Below, piece by piece: positions 1 through 7,750 of a stretch of DNA of 9,953 nt (its first letter is position 1; the number at the start of each line of letters is the position of its first letter). A program made the translations under genes and the position numbers. This DNA is from SPCO01 sp964427285 (lineage in GTDB: Bacteria > Chloroflexota > Limnocylindria > Limnocylindrales > CSP1-4): NCBI GenBank assembly GCA_964427285.1, contig CAYRTS010000098.1:1-9953 (forward strand). The letters run 5' to 3'. A model generated the notes under the pieces. The model saw only the letters and a program-made list of their open reading frames with translations, made no database searches and had not been told where the DNA came from.

Positions 1-1070
1 GCGACGCCATCTTGAGTCGCCCGCGTCGCACGATCGAGCAGCAGGCCGATCCGCTCGCGTGCCATGGTGAGTTGGACCATAGGACTCAGGCGCTCAAGCG
101 CTCTGCGCTCCTCGGCGATCCCGCGCGCAGCCGTGCCCAGACGGGCGGCGGCGGCCCCGTCGAGCCGGCGCCCGACCGCACGCACCACCGCGACAAGCTC
201 GACGCGATCGGGCACGACGATCTCCGCTGCCGCCGACGGCGTTGGAGCCCGGACGTCGGCCGCGAAGTCGCACAGGGTCACGTCGGCCTCGTGGCCGACC
301 CCACAAACCACCGGCAGCGTGTGCCCGACGACGGCTCGGACGACCGCCTCGTCGTTGAATGCCCAGAGATCCTCGAGCGAGCCCCCGCCACGGGCCAGAA
401 TCGTCACCGACGGCGCGTCCTCGGGCTGACCGGCGGCAACCCAGGCAGCGGCATACCGCTCGACGCCCCGGAAGGCGCTTACGAGGCTCGCCGGGGCCCC
501 CTCGCCCTGGACCCGAGCGGCAACCAGCAGGACCCGCGCCAGCGGCCAGCGCCGCGCCAGGACGTGGCAGATGTCCTTCCAGACGGCGCCGGACGGGCTC
601 GTGATCACGGCGATCGTCGAAGGGCGAACGGGCAGCGGTCGCTTGCGTGCCGTGTCGAACAGGCCTTCAGCGGCCAATCGAGCCTTGAGCGCCTCGAACC
701 GGAGCGTGAGATCACCGAGCCCGGCCGGCTGGATCGACTCAACGTAGAGCTGGAGGGCGCCCTGCGGTTCGAACAGGTCAATCCGACCATGGGCCACGAT
801 CCGCAACCCGGCCTGGGCCTCGAACGCCGAGCGCTGACGATCGTCGCGAAACCAGACGCACTGAAGCTGGCTGCGCTCGTCCTTGAGGGCGAAGTACGCA
901 TGTCCAGCGGTCGAAATCGTGACTCGTCCGATCTCCCCCTCGACCCACAGGTCCGCCAGCAGTGGGTCAGCGCGCACGGCTCCCCGGATCACCCGAGTGA
1001 CTTCGGTGACGCCCAGGATCCGGACGCCGAAGGTCCCGGGCGCGCGCGGAGGAGCGCTCGGCTCCGCCAC
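1..1070 (-). CDS. xseA: Exodeoxyribonuclease VII large subunit, 3' end cut off by window
   Basis: Large, catalytic subunit of ExoVII, a cytoplasmic nuclease that degrades single-stranded DNA into oligonucleotides with the small subunit XseB. 356 residues are visible. An N-terminal OB-fold region (about 13-110, including LWVEGEI near 41) is followed by the catalytic domain. Family motifs seen: ITSPSGAVWKDI (156-167), ARGGGSLEDLWAFNDE (226-241), GVGHEADVTLCDF (257-269) and RAPTPSAAAEI (274-284). By comparison with E. coli the catalytic set would be D166, R227, H260 and D263, all present. The loop reads HEAD where HETD is usual. The start chosen is GTG at 1070-1068, one base after the efp stop (TGA-G-GTG). 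No clear Shine-Dalgarno precedes it, so translation probably depends on coupling to efp. The C-terminal part (perhaps 50 or more residues) and any xseB lie beyond position 1. Identity is secure; the exact start is slightly less so. Confidence 0.96.
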   Translation of the reverse strand, partial: MAEPSAPPRAPGTFGVRILGVTEVTRVIRGAVRADPLLADLWVEGEIGRVTISTAGHAYFALKDERSQLQCVWFRDDRQRSAFEAQAGLRIVAHGRIDLFEPQGALQLYVESIQPAGLGDLTLRFEALKARLAAEGLFDTARKRPLPVRPSTIAVITSPSGAVWKDICHVLARRWPLARVLLVAARVQGEGAPASLVSAFRGVERYAAAWVAAGQPEDAPSVTILARGGGSLEDLWAFNDEAVVRAVVGHTLPVVCGVGHEADVTLCDFAADVRAPTPSAAAEIVVPDRVELVAVVRAVGRRLDGAAAARLGTAARGIAEERRALERLSPMVQLTMARERIGLLLDRATRATQDGV

Positions 1071-1071
1071 C

Positions 1072-1629
1072 TCAGACGCGCGTCTGGTACTCGCCCGTCC
1101 GCGTATCGACCCGGATCGTATCCCCGGGCTCCACGAAGATCGGGACCTGGACGATCATGCCCGTCTCGGTCGTCGCAGGCTTGCGTGCACCGGACTGGGT
1201 GTCGCCGGCGAAGCCGGGTTCGGTTTCGACGACCTTGAGATCCACCGTGACCGGCAGCTCCACGCCGATTGTCTCGCCCTGGTAACTCGTCCGATCGAGG
1301 GTCATCCCGTCCGTCAGGTACTGGGCGGTGTCGCCGAGCTGCGCCGCGGTGAGCATGAACTGGTCGTAGGTGTCCGTGTCCATGAAATGGTGGTCATCGC
1401 CGTCGCGGTACAGATGCTGCACCGGGCGCTTCTCCATCGAGGCGCGCGGCCATTTCGTGCCGGCCTGGAAGGAGCGCTCCACGGTCTGGCCACGCTTGAT
1501 GTTGCGCAGCGTGATCTTCACCTGAGCGGAACCGCGACCCATCTTGATGTGGTGGTAATCGAGGATCTGCCAGAGCTCGCCGTCAAGCTCGATCGTGACG
1601 CCCTTCTTCAGTTCGCCGGTACTGATCAT
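1072..1629 (-). CDS. efp: Elongation factor P
   Basis: Translation factor that binds between the ribosomal P and E sites and relieves stalling at polyproline. The protein has 185 residues, the usual length, with the three beta-barrel domains expected of the family: a KOW-like N-terminal domain (about 1-65) and two OB-like domains ending in the typical VPIFVEPGDTIRVDTRTGEY signature. The start is ATG at 1629-1627, because it gives the canonical MISTGELKKG beginning and is preceded by AGGAG 8 nt upstream. The same frame is open further upstream to about 1806, but that extension lacks family character. The loop that reaches the peptidyl-transferase centre reads HHIKMGRGSAQ (26-36), so the tip position that is a modified lysine in E. 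coli (KPGKG, K34) is arginine here (R32). efp leads a short unit with xseA, 1 nt apart, and a candidate promoter lies in the gap upstream. Confidence 0.97.
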   Translation of the reverse strand: MISTGELKKGVTIELDGELWQILDYHHIKMGRGSAQVKITLRNIKRGQTVERSFQAGTKWPRASMEKRPVQHLYRDGDDHHFMDTDTYDQFMLTAAQLGDTAQYLTDGMTLDRTSYQGETIGVELPVTVDLKVVETEPGFAGDTQSGARKPATTETGMIVQVPIFVEPGDTIRVDTRTGEYQTRV

Positions 1630-1637
1630 CGGGTGGG

Positions 1638-1642
1638 CTCCT
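1638..1642 (-). promoter_or_regulatory. Ribosome binding site of efp
   Basis: AGGAG on the minus strand, 8 nt before the ATG at 1629. It decides the efp start against longer in-frame alternatives such as the ATG at 1704, which has no comparable site. Confidence 0.75.
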
Positions 1643-1653
1643 GGGTTGACGGC

Positions 1654-1699
1654 CGGCGGGTCGAGCTGATCGGCGGGTCGGGCTGATCGGTGGATCGGG
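1654..1699. repeat. Short imperfect tandem repeat in the efp leader
   Basis: Two adjacent 17-nt units on the plus strand, 1666-1682 (ctgatcggcgggtcggg) and 1683-1699 (ctgatcggtggatcggg), match at 15 of 17 positions. A partial third unit (cggcgggtcgag, 1654-1665) sits beside them. The array lies between the candidate promoter and the efp ribosome binding site, so it would be in the 5' untranslated leader. Function is unknown; it may be a replication-slippage product. Confidence 0.6.
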
Positions 1700-1723
1700 C
1701 TCATTTCTGGGGTTCGAGTCGCG

Positions 1724-1752
1724 ATTGTAGCCGACCGCCGCGCCGTGGCCGA
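1724..1752 (-). promoter_or_regulatory. Candidate sigma70-type promoter of efp-xseA
   Basis: TACAAT (minus strand, 1729-1724) matches the -10 consensus at five of six bases and stands out in GC-rich surroundings. With a 17-nt spacer the -35 would be TCGGCC (1752-1747), only three of six matches, so the -35 is weak. Transcription would begin near 1717, giving a leader of about 90 nt before efp. Placement just after the lipoprotein stop codon supports it; there is no direct proof. Confidence 0.4.
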
Positions 1753-1756
1753 CAGG

Positions 1757-2407
1757 TCAGCCGCCCTGGTACTCCCAAGTGCTGATGCGGACCTGGCCGT
1801 CGGCATAGGTCACCTCGGTCTCGCCGGCGCCATGCTCGTCCGTACACGCTTGTTGGCCACAGCGAACGACGATTCCGGCGACCTCCTCGTCAGGCACCTC
1901 GCCGAACGCGGTTTCGGCCATGGTCCGGCACATTGAGACCGGGACGCCCTGGCAGATTGGCTCGACGGGCACAACGGGGAATCCCGGATCGAGCACCGGG
2001 GCGTTGGTCCCCGCGGGTGCGGGCACCGGTTTGACGCCCGGTGGCGGCTCGCCGGTACTGGTGCCATCGCCGCCACCACTGGTGCTGCCACCGCCACCGC
2101 CCGACCATTGAACCGTGGTCGAGCGAAGCTGGCTGCCGTCGGCCAGCGTCACGACGGTATCCATCGCGCCCGAGTCGGGCGTGCAGGTCCCAGCGACGCA
2201 GGTCACCTCGATGGAGACGGGCATCGTGTTGGGCAGGGAGCGCGCGACCGTGGCGACAGCTTCGTTGCATCTGGTGGCGGGGATTCCGACGCACGAGACC
2301 CGGGGCGAGGCCACCGGCCCGCTGGGGACCGGGGCACTGCACCCGCCAACCGCGAGGATGACGAGCAAGGCCAGGCGTCGTAGGAGCAGCCGGCGCAGGA
2401 GAACCAT
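1757..2407 (-). CDS. Lipoprotein with duplicated four-cysteine module
   Basis: Not a family I recognise. From the ATG at 2407 the product is 216 residues. A basic N-terminus (MVLLRRLLLRR) and hydrophobic stretch end in a lipobox-like VGGC, which predicts lipidation at C23 and anchoring to the outer face of the cytoplasmic membrane. The mature part holds two copies of one module: A (about 38-100; C39, C47, C70, C75) and B (about 151-213; C152, C160, C183, C188). Every cysteine is offset by exactly 113 residues. Shared pattern: C-x-G-[IV]-P-x3-C, 22 residues, C-x4-C, then [DE]-T-x-V-T-x-A-D-G. A Gly/Ser then Pro-rich linker (about 102-150) separates them. Two disulfides per module are plausible. 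The frame is open upstream to a GTG at 2515, with an ATG at 2461, but only the 2407 start gives a normal lipoprotein signal. Its ribosome site is poor (GGAG abuts the ATG), so the start is uncertain. Confidence 0.8.
   Translation of the reverse strand: MVLLRRLLLRRLALLVILAVGGCSAPVPSGPVASPRVSCVGIPATRCNEAVATVARSLPNTMPVSIEVTCVAGTCTPDSGAMDTVVTLADGSQLRSTTVQWSGGGGGSTSGGGDGTSTGEPPPGVKPVPAPAGTNAPVLDPGFPVVPVEPICQGVPVSMCRTMAETAFGEVPDEEVAGIVVRCGQQACTDEHGAGETEVTYADGQVRISTWEYQGG
1769..1957 (-). repeat. Module B of the duplicated cysteine domain
   Basis: Codes for residues 151-213 of the lipoprotein. Cysteines are at 152, 160, 183 and 188, followed by ETEVTYADG. Cysteine spacings (7, 22 and 4 residues between) are identical to those of module A. 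Confidence 0.75.
2108..2296 (-). repeat. Module A of the duplicated cysteine domain
   Basis: Codes for residues 38-100 of the lipoprotein. Cysteines are at 39, 47, 70 and 75, followed by DTVVTLADG. It aligns without gaps to module B through the ADG motif. Nucleotide similarity is low, so the duplication is old. Confidence 0.75.
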
Positions 2408-2460
2408 CTCCGACTCAGCGTAGCGGGCGACGTGGCGCGACGTCGTCTCGGACTGCGCCA

Positions 2461-2475
2461 TCACCCGTCGGGTGA
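2461..2475. repeat. Short perfect inverted repeat upstream of the lipoprotein gene
   Basis: TCACCC-gtc-GGGTGA, a 6-bp stem with a 3-nt loop, in the 208-nt gap (2408-2615) between the aminopeptidase and the lipoprotein. It could be an operator half-site pair or an RNA hairpin. No T-run follows, so it is not a standard terminator. The rest of the gap shows no convincing promoter or gene; a weak bulged hairpin at 2588-2606 also lacks a T-run. Confidence 0.3.
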
Positions 2476-2615
2476 CACGTAATCTTCCCGGCAGGCTGGA
2501 GCCGGCGACGATCACCGGGAGACGGGAGGTCGTTCACCAGCCGCCGATGGCCGGAGAGATGCTCGAGGTCGTCAGCTGCCTGCTTGCCAGGACCGCTGCC
2601 GGCCTGTAACCGGGA

Positions 2616-3851
2616 TCAGGACCCGACGACAATGACCTCGCGCGGGAATCGCGTCAGCCGCTCCACGCGGCCGGCGGCCAGGTCGAACGCAACGAGGTCC
2701 TCGATCCGGACCCCCGTCTCGCCCTCGAGATAGATACCCGGCTCCACCGAAAAGACGGTTGGGCTCGGCAGCGGATCATCGGTGGCAAGCTTCCCGAGTG
2801 ACGGCCGCTCGTGCGTCGCGAGCCCGATCCCGTGTCCGGTGCCGTGGCCAAAGTGATCGCCGTGCCCGGCGGCGACGATCACGCCACGTGCGACGGCATC
2901 GATGGCCCGGCCGCTCGGCAGGGGCTCACCTTGGCGTCCATCGGCCCAGTCACCCACGGCTGCCTCGAGCGCCGTGATTGCCGCCGCCTGAGCGCGTGCC
3001 ACCAGGTCGTAGATCTCGAGGTCACGTGCCGCGGGCTCGCCGACGAACAGTGTCCGCGTCATGTCGCTCCGGTAGCCACCCACCTGGGCGCCAAAGTCAA
3101 ACAGGAGGACCTGGCCGTCGAGGACGGGTCGATCGCCCGGAGCTCCATGGGGCAGCGCCGCCTCGGGACCGGCAAGGCAGGCCACGTCAAATGCCAGGGC
3201 TTCAGCGCCGCCCGTCCGGATGAGCCATTCGAGCTGAAGTGCCAGGTCCGACTCCGTGACGCCGACGCGGATCTCCGGCAGGAGCGCCGCCAGCGCCCGA
3301 TCTGCCACGGCGCAGGCCGCGGCAATCCGTTCCAGTTCTGCGGGCTCCTTCACCGCCCGATCCGCCTCCACCCAGCCCTCGACCGGCACAAGTTCCACCG
3401 CCGGTGCGGCCTGGGCGAGCCGCTGCCACATGGCCTGCGACATGAAGCCCGCCTCCACCGCGACGCGCCTTGCGCCCACCGAGACCAAGAGGTCAGGCCA
3501 TCGGCCCGCCAGATCGTGGTATGCCTCGAAGAGCCGGGCGTCGGGAGCTTCGCGACGGGCCTGGATCGTGTAGCGCGAGTCGGCCAGGACCACGACCTCC
3601 TCGGCGCTGACAAGGAATTGTCCTGAGTTCCCGGCGACCTTCTCCTCGCCTTCGGCCAGCCTGAACCCGGTCAGGTAGCGCATGTGCTCCGCCCGGACCC
3701 CGAAGTACGCATCCACTCCCGCGTCGGCGAAGCGAGCCCGCAGCCGCGCGAGACGCGCCGCGCGAGCCTCACGGTCCGCAGCCTCCCAGGCGGCGCGTTG
3801 GGCCGCCGTTGGCGGGGAGGCGAAATCGCCCGGATCAGGCCACTGGCGCAC
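2616..3851 (-). CDS. M24B family metallopeptidase, Xaa-Pro aminopeptidase-like
   Basis: Probable cytoplasmic aminopeptidase removing N-terminal residues that precede proline, using two metal ions. The 411 residues comprise a creatinase-type N-terminal domain (about 33-165) and a pita-bread catalytic domain (about 172-405). All five expected metal ligands are visible: D252 (FDFGAQ), D263 (YRSDMTRT), H340 (HGTGHGIGL), E370 (SVEPGIY) and E384 (VRIEDL). Accessory histidines are at H235 (ALPHG), H336 and H347. It is longer than the roughly 360-residue YqhT type because of about 30 extra Ala/Arg-rich N-terminal residues. The start chosen is GTG at 3851, whose first base is the last base of the mltG stop (TAGTG), implying coupled translation. 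Adjacency to efp, separated here by the lipoprotein, resembles the yqhT-efp pair of Bacillus. Precise specificity (Xaa-Pro aminopeptidase versus dipeptidase) cannot be read from sequence. Confidence 0.93.
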   Translation of the reverse strand: MRQWPDPGDFASPPTAAQRAAWEAADREARAARLARLRARFADAGVDAYFGVRAEHMRYLTGFRLAEGEEKVAGNSGQFLVSAEEVVVLADSRYTIQARREAPDARLFEAYHDLAGRWPDLLVSVGARRVAVEAGFMSQAMWQRLAQAAPAVELVPVEGWVEADRAVKEPAELERIAAACAVADRALAALLPEIRVGVTESDLALQLEWLIRTGGAEALAFDVACLAGPEAALPHGAPGDRPVLDGQVLLFDFGAQVGGYRSDMTRTLFVGEPAARDLEIYDLVARAQAAAITALEAAVGDWADGRQGEPLPSGRAIDAVARGVIVAAGHGDHFGHGTGHGIGLATHERPSLGKLATDDPLPSPTVFSVEPGIYLEGETGVRIEDLVAFDLAAGRVERLTRFPREVIVVGS

Positions 3852-5239
3852 TACAGGTACCCGTATTTCTTGCGATTGGCGTTGTGTTCGTCCAGTGTCT
3901 TGGCAAACACGTGCGCCCCACCGCCGTCGGGGATCGCCAGAAAGTACGTGAAGGCCTCGGTCGTGTCCGGTTCAAGCGCCGCGTCGATCGAGGGCAGGCT
4001 GGGCGTGCAGGCCGGCCACGGGATCAACCCCGCCGTCTGGTAGGTCTGGAAACCCTGGAGCGCCTCCGGGACGACAACGTCGGCGAGCGCGACTCCGGGC
4101 GGCGACCAGAACGAGTAACGCGGCCACCCGTCGAACGCAAGGTCGTCGAGTTTCATCGTGTCGATGGCATAGAAGACCGTTGGGTCCGCGTTGAGCAGCC
4201 GGGTCGTGACCCCAGCGATCCCGTCGATCCGGTTCTGGTAGACACCCGCGATGACGGGCCGCTCGTCGTCCAGCACCGCCTCCCGCTCCACGATCGAGGC
4301 AAGGGCCATGACCTGGTAGAAATTCAGGCCGCGCTCTGCGGGCACGGCCAGCCGGTCCGCGCCCACGTTCGTTACGAAGTTGTCCAGCATCAGCCGGATC
4401 AGTTCCTCCGCGGTGGTATCCGGACGAACCCGATAGGTCGACGGCCATAGGAACCCTTCGAGGGAGACGCCATCGGGCGCGTCCTCCCGGATCCTGGCGA
4501 GCCACGGGTAGTCGGCGATCAGGGCAGCGGGTGGCGCCGTCGCCAGCTCATAGAACTCGCGCGGATCGAGTTCCAGACCGATGAGGGTCTGCAGCTTGGC
4601 GGTGACCTGTTCGAGGCGCAGCCCCGTCCGCAGCGAAATATCGACGAACGCGATGACCGGGGGGTCCAGCAACGCGCTGACCAGTTGATCGGGCGTCAGG
4701 TTCCGCCGGAGCACATAGTCTCCGATCCGCAGTGACCCAGCCAGTTCACGTTCCGTGGCGAGAAAGATGAAGGCGCGGCGGTCTGCGAGTAGCCCACCCA
4801 CCTCAAGGCGATCGGCAATCGAGGTCGCCGTGTCGCCTTCCGCGACAACGAATTCCACCTGAGCTGGATCGGCCGAGACTGGATCGGTCAACAGGACGCC
4901 CAGGTCCTCGCGCACGATCTCCTTCACGAATGGCAATTGCAGGGCCGCCGGATTGTCCCGCGCGAGATCGAGGACCACGCTGTTGACCACCGGGCGGAGC
5001 GCGGTGAGAGCCAGGACCAGGACAAATCCGGCCAGGATCGCGGCAAACACCACGAACCTGACGAGCCCGATCAGCCCGCTCAGCGGGCCGCCGCCCCCGC
5101 CCTGGTCATCACCCCCGCGTCGACGGCGAGGTGGCTCGCCGAATTCGTCAGGCGGCTCCGTGGCGTAGGCGTCGGGATCGTACGGCCGGGCCTTGAAGTC
5201 GCGAGCGTCCCGAGGGCGACGGCCGGAGCGGATGGTCAT
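3851..5239 (-). CDS. mltG: Endolytic murein transglycosylase MltG (YceG-like)
   Basis: Membrane-anchored lytic transglycosylase that cleaves nascent glycan strands and is thought to set their length during wall synthesis. 462 residues: a cytoplasmic N-terminal tail of about 52 residues, rich in Arg, Asp and Gly and probably disordered; one membrane helix (about 55-82); then a LysM-like region (about 127-180) and the YceG catalytic domain. Signatures: SLEGFLWPSTY (259-269), ASIVEREA (314-321, containing the catalytic glutamate), LLNADPTVFYAI (348-359), and the C-terminal HVFAKTLDEHN (443-453). The usual GLPPGPI-NPG segment is altered to GLIPWPACTPS (404-414). The start is ATG at 5239, which overlaps the ruvX stop (ATGA) and has GGAGG 7 nt upstream. 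The conserved alaS-ruvX-mltG neighbourhood supports the call. It is probably co-transcribed with the genes on both sides. Confidence 0.95.
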   Translation of the reverse strand: MTIRSGRRPRDARDFKARPYDPDAYATEPPDEFGEPPRRRRGGDDQGGGGGPLSGLIGLVRFVVFAAILAGFVLVLALTALRPVVNSVVLDLARDNPAALQLPFVKEIVREDLGVLLTDPVSADPAQVEFVVAEGDTATSIADRLEVGGLLADRRAFIFLATERELAGSLRIGDYVLRRNLTPDQLVSALLDPPVIAFVDISLRTGLRLEQVTAKLQTLIGLELDPREFYELATAPPAALIADYPWLARIREDAPDGVSLEGFLWPSTYRVRPDTTAEELIRLMLDNFVTNVGADRLAVPAERGLNFYQVMALASIVEREAVLDDERPVIAGVYQNRIDGIAGVTTRLLNADPTVFYAIDTMKLDDLAFDGWPRYSFWSPPGVALADVVVPEALQGFQTYQTAGLIPWPACTPSLPSIDAALEPDTTEAFTYFLAIPDGGGAHVFAKTLDEHNANRKKYGYL

Positions 5240-5702
5240 GCCCCTGCCTCCGGGCGGGTGCCGGCGCGCGCGTCCAGTTCGTCCTGGAGGATGATCGCCG
5301 CCGCCTCGCGGTCCACGCGGGCACGATGCGCGTCGCGTTGGGTCTTGCTGGGCGGCCCCCCTGAGCGACCTCGTTTCATCGGGCCGAGGCGGAGCTCGGC
5401 GAGGTGGCTGGTCAGCCGCTCATCGCGCAGGACCAGGGGCAGCGCCAGACGCTCAGCCATCGCCGCGGCCCACGTACGCGTGATCGCCGATTGCCGCCCC
5501 TCCGCCCCGGACGCCTCAAGCGGCAGGCCCACAACCAGCTCCACGACCCCGTGCTGCTCGATCAGGATCGCCAGCGTGGCGGCGTCGAGCTCCGGGCGCG
5601 CATGACGTCGCAGGGTCTGGAGCGGGCGCGCGGCCGAGCCGTCATCGTCGGCGATCGCGAGCCCGATTCGGCGCTCACCGAGGTCGATCCCGAGGAGACT
5701 GC

Positions 5703-5706
<4 letters not shown>
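5236..5706 (-). CDS. ruvX: RuvX/YqgF RNase H-fold protein (pre-16S rRNA nuclease)
   Basis: RNase H-fold nuclease of the YqgF family, implicated in trimming the 5' end of 16S rRNA and sometimes annotated as a Holliday junction resolvase. The product has 156 residues, near the family norm of about 140. The three acidic sites of the fold are present: D8 in GIDLGERRIGLAIAD (6-20), the DER of RDERLTSH (94-101), and D132 in VDREAAAIIL. VVGLPLEASGAEG (58-70) is the second family signature. The C-terminal tail after residue 145 is short and Ala/Gly-rich. The start is GTG at 5706, overlapping the upstream stop by 4 nt (GTGA). No Shine-Dalgarno is evident, so coupling is likely. It lies between the baseplate-J-like gene and mltG. 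Confidence 0.95.
5247..5251 (-). promoter_or_regulatory. Ribosome binding site of mltG
   Basis: GGAGG on the minus strand, 7 nt before the mltG ATG and inside the end of ruvX. It is the strongest Shine-Dalgarno in the operon and confirms the mltG start. Confidence 0.7.
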
Positions 5707-7745
<2,039 letters not shown>

Positions 7746-7750
7746 CGCCC

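Noticed and set aside
12..1238. Plus-strand open frame of 408 codons across xseA and the end of efp
   Set aside because: The minus strand encodes unmistakable ExoVII and EF-P motifs here. The plus translation is Arg/Pro/Asp-rich without family character and crosses a gene junction.
1630..1806. N-terminal extension of EF-P up to about 1806
   Set aside because: The extension overlaps the lipoprotein gene end, contains the tandem repeat and candidate promoter, and is Ala/Arg-rich. The ATG at 1629 has the canonical start and a good AGGAG.
2588..2606. Intrinsic terminator after the aminopeptidase
   Set aside because: A weak stem with a bulge (CAGGCC against GGTCCTG) is possible but no T-run follows, so a standard terminator is not supported.
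2811..3626. Plus-strand open frame of 271 codons
   Set aside because: Shadow of the M24B peptidase gene, which has all five metal ligands on the other strand.
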